Assembly: GCA_001599815.1 (NCBI GenBank)
Contig: BCIA01000006.1
Coordinates: 870,961 to 934,960 of the forward strand
Source of the DNA: Furcasterigmium furcatum
Taxonomy: Eukaryota > Ascomycota > Sordariomycetes > Glomerellales > Plectosphaerellaceae
Direction of reading: 5' to 3'
Length of the DNA stretch: 64,000 bases
In this document: piece after piece, positions 9,614-21,932 of the stretch
Position numbering within the stretch: the first letter of the stretch is position 1
Layout: each line of letters begins with the position of its first letter
Notes under the pieces: generated by a model
Database searches by the model: none
What the model saw: only the letters and a program-made list of their open reading frames with translations
Told to the model about the DNA's origin: nothing
Program-made: the position numbers and the translations under genes

Positions 9614-11046
9614 GGCAGCTGTTTTTCAATCGTACCGTATCGTGTGTATCGTAGGGCCGATCAGCGGAACGGTAGGGCTGGGGGATGACAAAAGATATTG
9701 AAATAGTCGAGCCAGCAGCCACCTCCGGAAGCGCGGGAAGAGACCATCAGCACGCAGTTCACATTCGCAAACAATGTGGCCGAATCCGACTAGTCCCATT
9801 GGATGGCCCGGTGTTGGCTTAGATTGAGCTTCGGCTTTCATTCAGTCTGGGCGAAAACGGCTACTTCAGTCTGGGGTATCGAGAAAAGGGGGCAAGTTGG
9901 TTCTGAGACATTGTGAGTCAGCCGACTGCTTCTAACCATTTCGAGTTCCCATGCTCATCTCGGCGCGTGCCTGAAGGCGTGGTGCCGGAGCATCCGTCAT
10001 CTTTACATTCCAGCTGTTGTGGCGTACACAGCAGTGATCGATGATGATAGTTGGTGATCCCCTCAAAGGTTTTGAGAGTCCATTTGTACCACTTCAAATC
10101 CGTAAGTATGTTTCTGCTCCACGTCAGTCCATCGACGACGGCTGGTTTCCAAGTGAGCAAAATGCGGGAGTCTTGATGGGCACGTAGTCCAAAAGCCGCC
10201 CTGCTTATCGCCCTTGACCGGAATCACGGATGAAGCGACTCCAGACGCCAAGAGTTGAACCAAATATCGGGATAGCTTTAAGAGCGGAATAGCTTTATTA
10301 CCCCGCGTCGGGACATTTGTTTCCGACAAGGCCCCGACAGAAATCCCACGGCAACACGTGGGCCATCGATGATGTCAGGTGCCTTGTCTTGCTCGGGTGA
10401 TATTGAGTCCACCGTCGAAGCAACGTCGGGGTGCAGCTCAGGTAAACAGATGCGTTCCAGTTAGTCACACGAAGAGATTGTTTGACAGGCAATGATTACT
10501 TTCCAGAGCCTAGCTACTTATCTTCGCAGAGTCGCATACGCTATCAAAACACGCACATCACTGGGCCTACTTGGCACTCTGTCTCCCGTGCTGTGGTTCG
10601 ATCGTGGGGTGTCATTGACGGGGTCAGATTACTAGACGATCGAGGCGAAGCAGTTCCGACTCCGCAGGAAGTGCAGATAAGATTCCTGGCCAGGACTTGG
10701 CATCGGGCCAGATCCCACAGTGTCCGAAGGCCAAAGTCCCGGCCTCCCGGTATGCCTCCGTGGACAACGACATTGGGGCCAACTTGCTGCGCAGCTCGAG
10801 ATATCTACCCCGCGCGTCTAGATAAGAAGGTCTTGGAGATCCACAAGACCATGGTCGCAAAAGTTCCGTTCTCTTGGTGGAATGACATGGATCTCGAACG
10901 ACAAACATGACGGACATCATTATAAAGGAAACCGATGTGGCCATGCTCTCGAGTCCAGGAGGCCAGGCCACAGTCCCACGAGAAGAGCGCCACAGAATAA
11001 TATTGGACTTCAGACTGCAGCTATATTGTCAGCCTTCACATCAAAT
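9614..11046. other. Long intergenic region between divergent genes
   Basis: No supported gene. It separates the minus-strand protease from the plus-strand asparaginase. It contains a short direct repeat (TTCAGTCTGGG near 9843 and 9867) and, at 10011-10033, a 23-nt sequence also present at 29858-29880. A CATTATAAAGG TATA-like element lies about 130 bp upstream of the asparaginase ATG. Confidence 0.5.
10011..10033. repeat. Dispersed 23-nt repeat, copy 1
   Basis: An exact copy of this 23-nt stretch (core TTGTGGCGTACACAGCA) occurs at 29858-29880, where it is part of an inverted repeat. It is probably the terminal fragment of a small transposable element. Confidence 0.6.
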
Positions 11047-12238
11047 ATGAAGTTCTCCTCTTCCCTCGTGTTGGTGCCGGCCCTGGCAGCCGCTACGCCC
11101 GTCGAGTTCCACAAGATCCTGGCCAGGCAGGATGCTTCCACGGCCTTCAACTCCAGCCTCGCCAACGTCACCATCTTCGGGATGGGAGGCACCATCGCCA
11201 GCGTTGGGTCATCGAGCACCGAGACCGTCGGCGGCGTTGGAGGCGGCTACAGCGTCGGCCTCGGTGTCGAACAAGTCCTTGAGGCAGTACCCGAGCTCAC
11301 GACCTTTGCGAACGTCGACGCGTACCAGGTCACCAACGAGCCCAGCGGATCCGTCAACCAGACGCATCTGCTCGAGCTGAGCAAGCGCGTCTCGAAGGAG
11401 CTCGCCAAGGACGACGTCTCCGGCGTGGTCATCACCCACGGCACCGACACGCTCGAGGAGACATGCTTCTTCCTCGACCTGACCGTCAAGACGGAGAAGC
11501 CCATCGTGTGTACGGCGGCCATGAGACCCGCCACCGCCATCAGCGCCGACGGTCCCTCCAACGTCCTACAGTCCGTCATCCTGGCGACGTCCCCCAATGC
11601 CCGAGGCCGCGGAGCCCTCATTGCCCTCAGCGAGTGAGTACAGCACCATGATCATGGCCCCCTTGCGTGATGCATCTCTCTGACACCCTGGCAGCCGCAT
11701 CGGCAGCGCCTGGTACGCGACTAAGACGCACTCCAACGCCCTGGACACGTTCGCCAACTTCGACGCCGGCCAGCTGGGCTACTTCATCAACCAGGTCCCG
11801 TACTTCTACTACCACCCAACAGCAACCCTCGGAAAGCGCCACTTCGACGTCACCGAGCTCACCAAGCTGCCCAAGGTCGACATCCTCTACTCCCACCAGG
11901 ACCAGAGCCCCGAGCTCTTCCAGTTCGTCGTCGACAACGGCGCCGACGGCATCGTCTACGCGGGCAACGGCGCCGGCGGGATCAGCAAGGACGCCCGCGC
12001 CGCGGCCGAGGTCGTGCACAACACGACGGGCACGAGCATCGTCACCAGCCGCAAGGTTGCGACCGGGTTCGCCACGACGAGGGGATTCGTCATCGGCAGC
12101 GGCTTCCTGAACCCCACAAGGGCGAGGATCTTCATGCAGCTCGGCCTGTCGGAGGGCATGAAGGACGAGGGCATCCGGGCGCTCTTCGGCACGCTGTACC
12201 CGGATCCCTGGGGTGGTAACCGTATCCCGGGTGCGTAA
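11047..12238 (+). CDS. Secreted L-asparaginase (type II-like)
   Basis: Exons 11047-11633 and 11695-12238 encode 376 aa. The 61-nt intron (GTGAGT...GCAG) joins ...LIALSD-RIGSAWYATKT in frame. The protein has an N-terminal signal peptide (MKFSSSLVLVPALAAATP). The two catalytic threonine motifs are NVTIFGMGGTIAS and GVVITHGTDTLEET, and CTAAMRPATAISADGPSN and ADGIVYAGNGAGGIS are typical of bacterial type II and fungal asparaginases. It hydrolyses L-asparagine to aspartate and ammonia, probably in the periplasm or outside the cell for nitrogen supply. N-glycosylation sequons (NSS, NVT, NQT, NTT) fit secretion. All key residues are present. Confidence 0.93.
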
Positions 12239-12435
12239 GTAGAGTAGCGAATAGCTCTGGGCGGATAGACAATAAGCATATGGGTTTTCCGTCGGAAACG
12301 CTGTCCTTGTCTGCTCGCGTATTTAGAAATCCAACTCCTTCAGCACCCATCTTATTTGCCTAGTATATTACGATATGGCAGCAAATCTGGCCAATCTACG
12401 ACTCCTCCATCATTGGGAGTGTGGGCTACGTGTCT

Positions 12436-12469
<34 letters not shown>
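12436..12469. repeat. Trinucleotide microsatellite (AAC)n
   Basis: There are about eleven uninterrupted AAC/CAA units downstream of the asparaginase. Confidence 0.95.
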
Positions 12470-12594
12470 GGGTGCACGATGCCCGATTCCCGGCTGTGCA
12501 GCCTATCACCCTATCCGTTAAGCCAACTGTAGGGCAGCGACCTCGGGCATTTTCTACGTTGTAGAATCGTGCCAACCGAGTTGCGTTCCAGCAG

Positions 12595-13130
12595 TTGGTC
12601 TCGTCACATACGAGGCCGGCAGATGGCTGGAAGAACAGAATGGCCAGAGACACGGCATCTCCCGACTCACACATCGACATCAGCCCCCTCGCTATCGATC
12701 ACCGTCACGCCACCTTCGGAGCTGCTATGCACAAGGTTACTATCACAAATGAGGGCGAAGACACGGCCACGTATAGAATCTCTCACGACGTGGGTATCAC
12801 AGTCCATACAATGCCCCGGGGTAATTCTTGAATCTCGAGCCCTCCATACTCGATCAGGGGCCATGATGTCGTAGCGGTTGAATTCTCCGAGACGGAGCTG
12901 GTGTTGGCGAGGCGGCTGAGTTTAGTGCTACCTTCACGGAGCCCGGCTGGGCCTACCCGGTTGTTCCAGACCGAAATAACATCCGAGGCTCACACCTCAC
13001 GGTACTGACTGGCTTTTCCGGCACTGTTGCCCCCTTTTCGCTAAGAACTACCCCCGTAACTTGGGCGGTGTATGCGCCAGGTCCCGGAACGCCCTCACAC
13101 AGCCAGGACCTCGTGGCAGGTGAGTGCAGG
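12595..13130 (+). pseudogene. Remnant of subtilisin-like protease C-terminal region
   Basis: Fragments in shifting frames resemble the stretch after the catalytic domain of fungal minor extracellular (Vpr/C5a-like) subtilases. In order these are VGLVTYEAG; the Fn3-like part MHKVTITNEGEDTATYRISH; and FSATFTEPGWAYPVV. No Asp-His-Ser catalytic domain is present upstream, and the frame is broken near 12830. The family is named from recognised sequence character and not from a search. It may be what is left after a deletion near the microsatellite. Confidence 0.42.
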
Positions 13131-14279
13131 CTATTCACTTGTTCGTGGAGGAGGTCTAGTGTGGCGCCAGCACTGCCAGGTTCAAGCCGCTAACCAGGTC
13201 ATGCCTAGTATCAAGATCATCTGCTGTCCATACATACAGACCCTGAATTCGACATCTCGCCGTCACCTTGGTATTCGTTGTTGAGCTATTTTCATCCTTA
13301 CCATTCAGTGCAATTCGGCCCCCATTCCAGGCGAATCTCGTACCCAGCAGCCCGAGGCTTGACGGCGGCCAGCCAAGGCAGTCTGCTCAAGCCCCGAGCG
13401 CTTTCTTCGGAGGAGAAGCCATTGTCCGTACCATTGCATGAGTTCGCCCAACTCTTGCAACAGCCGGCTCCAGCACAAAAGAAAGACTGCCAACACTGCA
13501 AATCCGAGACAGCACACGAACGGGACAGTGAGTGCTCTCCGATAGGTCTTTCCAGTGCAGTAAAGGCAATGCGGTGAGCTGTCACGTCTCCCCGCCGGCC
13601 AGGTCAGGTCCCAACGCAGGGCGCCCCAGACAGGCCCTCAGCCCTACCCACGGCCGGAAATCCCCCAGTGACACAGAGTATCGGTTGCATACCACTGTCC
13701 TTCGTATTGGGTCTGTCGTCGCTGAGACCAGCGAAACTGGCGTTGCTGGTGATTGGCTGCCCGACGATCAGCCCCGAGGGCCGAAGCCGTGCGGATTAAG
13801 TCCGACAACGCTCGTCCCTCTGCAGGGACGGGTTTATTTTCGTCACGGCTTCTGCTCATTGGCAGCGCCGGGGTGTCGCTGTCTCGCGTGGAGGCGGTGA
13901 CTTGGCATTGCTTGAAAGTCTAAGTCGAACGGCTGATGTCGGCGCCCGATCCGACTCGAGGGGACTCACGATGGTCGATGTAGCCTCATTTCTTTTCTGG
14001 TACTCGCCAAAGACGGGTGCCGAAAAGGCAGACTGGTAGAGACAGCACCGCGTGGAGTCGTGGAACAGCCACGGATTGCGGTGTAGTCGGGTGACATTCG
14101 AGAAGACATGAATCTGCCTCGATGTTGGCGGTCTGAGTGCCCGACGTCTATAAAAGGCGTCCATTACCTCCCAGATTTGTTCATGAACCACGCTCTTCAG
14201 ACCAAGTTCTTCAGATCAAACTCTTTACTTCATCAAACCGCCTACAGTTACAACTGCCTCCCTCCACCTACCCTCCACC
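13131..14279. other. Upstream region of DUF4360 gene
   Basis: No supported gene. A short hairpin CGTCCCTCTGCAGGGACG lies at about 13812-13830. A TATAAAAGG element at about 14151-14159, with a leader of about 120 bp before ATG 14280, is a good candidate core promoter for the downstream gene. Confidence 0.45.
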
Positions 14280-14989
14280 ATGTACTGGGCAACTCTCCTC
14301 ACCGTCGTCGTCGGCTTCGCCGCCGCCGTCCCGACCACTCCTGCCCCCGCCCCGAAGAAGGTCAAGGTCCACAGCGTCAAGCTGCTGGGCTCCGGTTGCC
14401 CCGACGGAACCGCCGATGTCACCGTCGACGCAACCGGTAGCCTCTTCGAGGCGACCTTCTCCGACTACATCGTCCAGACCGGCCCTGGCACCATCGCCAG
14501 CGACTGGCGCAAGAACTGCAAGCTCACCATCAACATGGAGTTCGACCCCGGCTACCAGTACGAGGCCCCCTCCTGAATCATGATTCGTGTCCAAGCTCAC
14601 CACCCCAGGTTCTCCATCCTCGAGACCAGCATGAAGGGCTTCGCCGAGATCCCCAAGAAGGCCAAGGGACGCTGCGACAACACCTTCTCCTTCACCGGCC
14701 AGCGCAACAAGGTCACCTACGGCCTCAATCTCCCCGGGCACTACAGCGGCCCCTTCGACCTCGAGACCGAGTCCAGCATCGCGTCGTGGTCTCCCTGCGG
14801 CGGCAGCACCGCGATCCTCAACATGAACACCCAGTGCAACCTCACCCCGACCCACCTCCCGGCCCTCATTGCTGTGAGTTGGATTCTTGCTGCGGTCAGG
14901 CTTTGTCTAACGTGTTCCAGGTCGACTCCGTCAGTGGCAAGCTCAGCGTCATCTTCGCGGTCCAGTGGAGGTACTGCCCCCGCAAGTAG
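14280..14989 (+). CDS. DUF4360 secreted protein
   Basis: Exons 14280-14557, 14609-14873 and 14921-14989 encode 203 aa. Both introns (51 and 47 nt) are GT-AG and phase-consistent, joining QY-Q-FSILET and LPALIA-VDSVSG. A signal peptide (MYWATLLTVVVGFAAAVP) is followed by a beta-rich domain. Conserved cysteines lie in GSGCPDGTADVTVD, DWRKNCKLTINMEF, GRCDNTFSF, SPCGGSTAILNMNTQCNL and the C-terminal RYCPRK, the DUF4360 pattern. The family is common in filamentous ascomycetes and its function is unknown. Six or seven cysteines suggest a disulfide-stabilised extracellular protein. A strong TATA box upstream suggests high inducible expression. Confidence 0.85.
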
Positions 14990-15889
14990 AGTGTGACGGT
15001 CTGCATGGGCAGGAATGATGAACCTGTCGCGTCCTGTTGCGTGTAACTCTCCTTAAGCTACGCGGTGAGCACTCGGAAAGTGGTTTCTCGTTTGTTGCTT
15101 TGACTGGAAGTCTCCGGTCACCACACTCTTTGATGAACACTGTCTTGATCCATCCGATGCTCTGGTTGAGGGAGCATCTACTTGAAATACAAACAATTGT
15201 TGATGGCCTACATGTCCGACACAGTGATTGTGACTCAGCTGATGTCTTGCGCTTGGCGAGCCAAACCTCCCATGACCTGGCTGTATTCGCCTGATTCTGC
15301 GCCCTCATCCTCCTTCAACACGACCCTACCCAGAACTACCTAGTACGGTCTTTTAGCTCTCTAATCTCCCATTTTTTCCAGGTCGTACGTGACATTCCAG
15401 TCCCAAGAGTCCGAAGCCGGGTATCCACGTCAGCCTTTTGAGACAGGAGATCACTTCTGGGTGGCACTCCCGGGCATGGCTCCCCGCGGAGCCCCGAGGA
15501 CTCGGATTACTAAGTAAAAAATGACGATTAATACACCAGACGGGAATTCTTTTGGCCCCTATTGGTGGGATACGAGTACGATTGAGTGAGGATTGGCCTG
15601 TTTGACGGGGCTTCTGCCGTCCGGCAAGGTAATCCGCAATGGCACGATCCGGATCTCGAGCTCCCGGCGAATGATGTGGGGCCACTACTCCTAACAACTT
15701 GACGTGAGGTGGCCCATCCACAGTGCTTGGTTTGTCACCCTCGTTGACTGACATCTCTCCTTTTGGATGATTCTCCCTTAGGCACGATATGTTAAAAGGA
15801 TCTCTCCCCGGACCATGGCTCTCCTAACTTTGCAATTGGAAGACCTTGCAAGACCTCTCTTTATTCTTGACAAGTGACTCCGCGAAACC
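14990..15889. other. Intergenic region
   Basis: No gene is supported. It includes the 3' end of the DUF4360 gene and the promoter of the sterol isomerase gene. Confidence 0.45.
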
Positions 15890-16602
15890 ATGGTCTCGTT
15901 CCTTTTACTCCTCGTCGGCGCGTTGCTGCCAGTCTTCTATCTCCTCGACCGAAACGTCGAAAGGTTCTTCCTCTTCGACCAGCATCACCTCCATGACCTT
16001 TCTAAACGCGCCATTGCCGAACACGGCACGGATACCAAGTCCATCGTCAAGTTCATCGTCGCTGAACTGCACAGCATGCACCCGAACCATATCAATTTGA
16101 ACGAGGAGTGGATGTTCAACAATGCCGGCGGTTGCATGGGCGGAATGTACATCATCCACGCGAGTATGTTACCTCCATTATGAGCTGTCTCTTCTGCTAG
16201 TGGGTGTCCCTCGGGTGGCTAACGCGAGACGACGTAGGTCTCACCGAGTACATCATCATCTTTGGCACAGCCGTTGGCACCGAGGGCCACAGCGGCCGCC
16301 ACCCCGTCGACAACTACTTCCATATCCTGACCGGCACCCAGCTGGCCTACAATGCCGGTGACTTCGAACCATTGGTCTTCCCGCCCGGCAGCCAGCACCA
16401 CTTGCCCCGAGGCACCGTCCAGCAGTACAAGATGCCCGAGGCATGCTTCGCGCTCGAATACTCCCGCGGATGGATTCCTCCGATGCTGTTCTTTGGGTTC
16501 GCCGACTTCTTCACGAGCACTCTGGATTTCCCCTCCCTCTGGATGAACATCCGCGTCACAGTGAGAGAGACGGTCGGGAACTTGATCCGGTTCAAGGTAT
16601 AA
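15890..16602 (+). CDS. ERG2: C-8 sterol isomerase (ERG2 / sigma-1-receptor family)
   Basis: Exons 15890-16163 and 16238-16602 encode 212 aa. The intron has a GTATGT donor, GCTAACG branch point and GTAG acceptor. An N-terminal membrane anchor (VSFLLLLVGALLPVFYLLD) is followed by the conserved family blocks EEWMFNNAGGCMGGMYIIHAS, LTEYIIIFGTAVGTEGHSGRH, DNYFHILTG, PGSQHHLPRG and EYSRGWIPPMLFFGFAD. The protein moves the sterol double bond from C8 to C7 in ergosterol synthesis at the ER. It is the target site of morpholine-type sterol inhibitors in fungi (established for the family). Length and all blocks are normal. Confidence 0.96.
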
Positions 16603-17201
16603 TGTACCTGAGCTGTTCAATGCAGATGCTGCCAGCTTGAAGCCAGTCTCCCAGGCCCGATTCTCGAGAAATTGGGCTCAACAGTGTGATCCAACGACCC
16701 GAACACCGCAGGAGGAAACACAGGATCTCAAGGCGCCGGTACTGCAAATACTTGGTTGTGGCAAAAGAGAGGGATTGGAGGACCTTGTCCTTCCCATATA
16801 ACATCAGATGACAATACTATAGAGTTGAAATCCGTGGGGGCTGCCTCGCTTCCGCTCACTTTGACATGGACGAGACAATCTCCTAGACTTTGTAAACGCC
16901 AGGAAAATGTTCAAAGCACAGATACGGCTCACGGAGACTTCGAGATCATCAGCCGAACCGTGGCGATGCACCGCGATGCACCAGGCCCCGATTTCCTATT
17001 TCGGCCTGGACCCACCGCCTCCCGTCGTGTCGCCATTGCCGCTAAATTTTGAGAAGCTCGCCACGCTGCGAACCTGCTTCATCTCTCCGCATCCCAAGCT
17101 CACATATCCGACTGAATACATCATTCCGATTCATACATCCGTGGATCTCGGAACACCCGGACTCACGGACCCTGACCTTGCCCCGGCAGCGCCCGCCGTC
17201 C
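16603..17201. other. Intergenic region
   Basis: This lies between ERG2 and the transcription factor. No ORF or RNA is supported. Confidence 0.4.
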
Positions 17202-19559
17202 ATGGCCGGATCACCCAAAACCCGCCGACAGGCGACGGCCTGCGACTGGTGCCGCTCGCACAAGGTCAAATGCGACACCCAGCAGCCGTCATGTCGCAAC
17301 TGCGTGAACCGGGGAGTCGCCTGCGTCACGGTGAACCTGCGGCGGCCCAGTGCCGAGGGCAAGCGACTGGCGCCGACAGGACGCCGGTCATCCCGCAGAC
17401 CGAGGGCGTCGACGACGCCGCGGAATCTGGAGAACACGCCGTCAGGAGGAGACGCCGAGGACGTGAGTGTGATCCCAGAATCGGCAGCATATTTCCCAAC
17501 GCCGCCAACTCTGCGGACATTCGAGGCGCGGTCTCCCGGCAAGATGCTGCCGGCCATCTTTGCGACGCCGTTTGACTCGGAGACAGTCGACGAGCATGTG
17601 GCGTCGGGCGGATTGACCGGTGACGACCAGCCGTCTACCGGGCAGACCAGCGTGACCTTGGTCACGGACAAGAGCTGCTTCCGGCGGCAGGCCGTCGACT
17701 CTGGCAGCAGCCAGTACGTCCTGGTGCAGTGGCTGGACCTGTTCTTCGCGCAATGGCCGACATGGACGCCCATCTTCCCCTTCGTGCAACAGGGCCTGGC
17801 CTACTCACTCGACGTACCGCTACCGTTCACGAGAGCATTACCGGGGTTTCCAGCTGAAGACACGGCCAGCCGGCTCACGAGCGTCTTCTTCTCGCGCATT
17901 TACCCAATCTTCCCCATCATCGAGCTCGAGTCCTTCCAGCAGTCTCTGGTCGACCTCGGCACTAAGGTTGCTCACGAGCCGGAAGCCCTGGTGGCCCAGG
18001 ATTATCCCCAGCTTGCGTGCATCTACGCTGTGTTCAGCGTCGCTGCTGACGAGCAAGCCGGCAATATATCCCCCGACGGTACGCGCTACCTGCAAGCTGC
18101 CTACTCCATGTACGCACAGCTCGTTGCCGCGCCGTACCTGGCGTCGGCGCAGGCGCTCCTGTTGCTCACATTCGCCTTGCGCAACCGCGACAAAGACGGC
18201 GCCAGCTGGAGCAGCCTCAGCCAGGCCATTTGCATTGTGCAATCCCTCGGCCTGCACCGCCATGTGGCCTACAACACGGCGGCGGGCACACCGACATCAG
18301 GGCGGGGGAGTGTTACTAGCCCGAGGAACTCGCTGGCAATGAGCCCGACAAGTGACGACCTCCTGGGCACCCGCGTCTGGTGGATAGCCTATACCTTGGA
18401 GCGAACAATGGCGCTTGAGACCGGCCGTCCGTCACTCATCCGCGAAGAAGAGTGCGACCAGATGATCCCTAGCAAGTCAGCCGCCACGACCGTCGGAGGC
18501 ATCTCCTTTGACTACTTCCATGCCCTCATCCGCCTGGCTCGCATCAAGGCTCGCGCTATCAGCCTTCTTTACGGGGGAAAAGCCCGGCGCAAACCTGTGC
18601 GCGAGCTGCTGGCCGAGATGGCCCAGATCGACCGCGCGCTAGTGGACTGGGCGGACAGCTTCCCCGAATCGATCAGGTGCGCGACGTGGCCCTTCGGTTT
18701 TTGATGCTCTCACTGACCAAAGCAGACCCGGTCGAGATCTCCTCTGCGGTGCGAATGAGCTGCACCTGGCAACGTACATATCCATGCACTATCACCAGAC
18801 GTAAGTGCCACGCTCGCTCTGCCTTATAGCGACCATACTCCCGTGACGTGCGCTCATATCTGCCAGCATGATTGCTCTCCACCGGCCAGCGCTGATGTCG
18901 GCCGTCGGCTTCCTGCATAACCGCATCAACGAGTACTTTACCGGCTCTCCCTGGCATAATAGGCTGCGCTTCAGCCTGTGCATCGGGGTGGCTTCGGCAC
19001 GGTCCATGCTCAAGGCCATGAACGACCTCAAGATGTACGCGGGCACATCTCGGATCATCACCGCCAACCAGATCTTCGTCGCGATCCTCGTCCTGGGCAT
19101 CTACACCACCAAGGTCCCCGTGAGCCTGATGAATGACTCTGACCTAGCAGTAAGGCCCTCCCAAGAGACCATAGTGAATGGCAAGAAAACCCGCAGTCGC
19201 TGACCATCCAGCTCCTCTCCACATTCTCAGAGCAGATCGAGGATGAGTACATTCAGATGGGCCAGGACCCGGAGTTTGCCAAGGGCCTGAAAATCCTGCG
19301 GCAGCAATTACACGAATACAATGACAGTCTGAAACCGGGGGCCGCCGCTGCGAGCAACTCCCGCGAGGCGTCCGTCCTGCCGCAAGGCCTGAGCTACGAC
19401 CCATCCCTGGGAGAGCTCGACCGCAGCACTGAGGTCGCCGATCTTGAAGAGTCGTGGTCATATCTCTGGAACGAGGACGTCTGCGACTTTTTGTCCCACA
19501 GCGTGGAGCAGGACATGGCGAACATGTATCTTTTGGGCCTGCCCCAGTCGTGGGCGTAA
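17202..19559 (+). CDS. Zn2Cys6 transcription factor with fungal_trans domain
   Basis: Four exons (17202-18676, 18726-18800, 18867-19149, 19197-19559) encode about 731 aa with phase-consistent introns of 47-66 nt. The start ATG 17202 gives MAGSPKTRRQ just before the zinc cluster ACDWCRSHKVKCDTQQPSCRNCVNRGVAC, which has six cysteines in the C6 binuclear pattern. The middle-homology region begins near ASRLTSVFFSRIYPIFPIIELESF and includes AICIVQSLGLHRH and DLLGTRVWWIAYTLERTMALETGRP, diagnostic of fungal_trans. It should be a nuclear regulator binding CGG half-sites. It lies tail-to-tail with the MFS gene (88 bp apart) and is a candidate regulator of the adjacent metabolic genes, which is inference. 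Confidence 0.92.
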
Positions 19560-19646
19560 GTAAGGCCAAGCCCTGCAGTTCAACAGCTACATGGTATCTG
19601 CCTAAGTACAGCACATTTCCCACAACCGTACCATTGCATGGCCGGG

Positions 19647-21256
19647 TTAAGCGTCCTCTTCACCACCCTTTGTCTTCGAATTCTTCAGTTCCCGCTTGTG
19701 GAGGTAGTCTACGAGGAACGCAACGGCCAGCGACACCGGCTGCACGATAAGACACACCAGATACCCCTTGAAGTAACGCGGCGCCTCCACCGTCGGCATC
19801 GACAAGATCGGCACCCAGGCGTTGCAGGCCATGGCAAAGGCAAGCATGGCGCTCAGGACGAAGGCCCGCTCCTCGGCGTCGGCCGCGCAGATCAGGTTCG
19901 CCCACGAGTACATGACCGGGACCATGGCATTCTCGACGTTGGATACAGCTACAGCGTACCACTTGTACGAGAAGGACGAGCTATCGTACGCCACAAACGC
20001 CGCGTGGCCCAGCAGCGCGATGAGATGGGCGAAGGCGAATAGGGGCAGCCTCGCACGGGCGCCGAAGCGGTCGGCCACCCAGGCGAACAGGACAATGGCA
20101 ACGATGCCGACGCACGGGGCTACGGCCGTGAGGCTGTTCACCGTCGGCGTCGAGTACTGCTCATTGCTCCTAATCCACAGGGCGTACGTATTCTGCATCG
20201 AGGATAGGTATCCCTGCTGGTAGATGACGCTCCAGGGGACGAGGACCCAGAAGTGCCAGCGCCCGAAGAAGCGCTTCAGCGACGCCCGGGAGAAGGATAC
20301 GGCCCGTGTCGAGCGGCGGCCGACGGCCTCGAGGCGCGCGCGGGCCAGGGCCAGCTCGTCCTCCCCGAAGAGCCGGCGGTTCGGGTGCTGCGGCGTGCCG
20401 GGGAACGTGAGCACGCCGAAGAGCGCGATGGGGAACACGATGACGCCGCAGATGAGGAACATCCAGCGCCAGCTGGCGCGGCCGAGGGCGCCGTCGAGGG
20501 TCCGCGAGATGCTCGCCGCGATGAAGCTGGTGCTGATGGACCCGACGGACCCGGCGACGTAGAACACCCCCGTGCGGCGGGCGATCTCATCCGGCCGGTA
20601 CCAGCTCCCGAAGATATAGTTCATGGTCGGGAAGAAGGCGCCCTCGCCCAGACCGACCATGAACCGGTAGCCGGCCAGCTCGCTGAAGGACGCCGCCCGC
20701 GTCGCCAGGACGGTGCCCAGGCCCCAGACGACCATGCAGAGGGGGATGACGAACTGCGGCGGTGCCCGTGTGTTCACCAGCGTGAGGGGGATGATGGACC
20801 TGTATCGGTCAGCAGTCAGAACGTCGGCGGCAGCAATAGAACGAGACATACACGGTGTAGCCGACGAGGAATATCGAGTTGATGTGGACAAACTGGTTGC
20901 CGAAGAAGCCTAGGTCCTCCCTCATGCCGCTGATGTATGCGTTGCCGTAGACGGCCCTGTCAATGTAGAGGACCTTGTACTTCTGGTTAGTGCCGGTGTG
21001 TCTTCAACGATTTGGTCTCGCCTACCCAGAATCCGGCACAGGCAAAGGCCAAGATAGACAAGTCAAGCTTGAGGATGACACGGCGTTCGGCAGCGCTGTC
21101 GTCTGGATGGAACCAGCGGAAGAAGGCCGCTCCGTCCTGCCAGTTGCGGTTAATTGCGATGGCCGTGTCCCCGGAGGAAGATGACTTCGACTCATCAACG
21201 GCTCTCTCCGAGGCATTGATGCCCTTGTCGGCTGGGAGCTCGTTCTTCTCGGCCAT
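19647..21256 (-). CDS. MFS transporter, anion:cation symporter (allantoate/TNA1-like) type
   Basis: Exons 21026-21256, 20852-20982 and 19647-20799 encode 504 aa. The introns are 43 and 52 nt, the first ending in CACTAACCAG. The family signature is visible: DLSILAFACAGFW, IDRAVYGNAYISGMREDLGFFGNQF, LAGYRFMVGLGEGAFFPTMNYIFGSWYRPDEIARR and the paired six-helix bundles. Fungal ACS-family members carry organic anions such as allantoate, nicotinate, pantothenate or tartrate with protons at the plasma membrane. It is divergent from the monooxygenase gene, sharing a 676-bp intergenic region with repeated CGGGTGGGA motifs, so co-regulation is likely. The substrate is unknown. Confidence 0.9.
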
Positions 21257-21932
21257 GGCAACAATGGTGGAGAGGTGTGATCAAGGCAACTGAACTTGAA
21301 GATAGAGGTTTCTAGGAAGCGTCGCGTCTCTGAGAATTGCGGCTATCGTGTCCTATTTCCATTTTCTTCTTGTTTTTCATCCGCAAGGACAGGATTACTT
21401 TTATAGGCGCCAAAAGGGGTCTCGCCATGTGTTCTTCTTGCTTGTCAAGATGGGCGGTGCGGCCGATGCCTCTGATGACGCGAATCATCCTTGAACTTGC
21501 GATTCAATACCAAAATCACCAAGAAGCCACCGCTAGTCCTGGTGTAGTAATAGCACCCTCAAGAGTAGGGAGAGATCCTGGTAGAGGTGAGTCGGGTCGG
21601 AGCACCTTGCACGCAGGTTGCCCACCCGAATGTCCCCGCCCGGAACCGATCCTCGGGTGGGAACATCCGGGTGGGAATGCTCGGGTTGGCGGGCAACATT
21701 GACCCTGAATCTCGCTGAGACGCCAGAGTCTGGCAACAAGACTGCCACGGAGTCCGCCTGTCGCAACTTGAGCCAGATATTGCGTGACAGCTCAGCCTTG
21801 GAAGCGGGAGCGATGGCTACTTATATACATGTAGTGACGGGAGGGAATGCTGATATCTGCCGGTCTTGGATCACATCTCGACTGTAGCATCTAATTCGTG
21901 ACTGGCTCCATCCGTCTACGATTTTTCTCAAA
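21257..21932. other. Shared divergent promoter, MFS transporter and monooxygenase
   Basis: This bidirectional upstream region contains no gene. It holds a cluster of CGGGTGGGA-type elements at 21621-21695. Confidence 0.6.
21621..21695. promoter_or_regulatory. Cluster of CGGGTGGGA motifs
   Basis: One inverted copy (CCCACCCGA, 21621-21629), two direct copies (TCGGGTGGGAACA at 21653 and CCGGGTGGGAATG at 21667) and a weaker CTCGGGTTGGCGGG at 21680 lie in 75 bp. Two further copies occur upstream of the isochorismatase-like gene at 24744-24774. The pattern suggests binding sites for one regulator. The binder is unknown. Confidence 0.5.

Noticed and set aside
13278..13585. Cysteine-containing open frames on both strands
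   Set aside because: Short, overlapping, no signal peptide or splice context; likely chance.
20253..20882. Plus-strand open frame opposite the MFS gene
   Set aside because: Antisense shadow of GC-rich transporter codons with biased composition.
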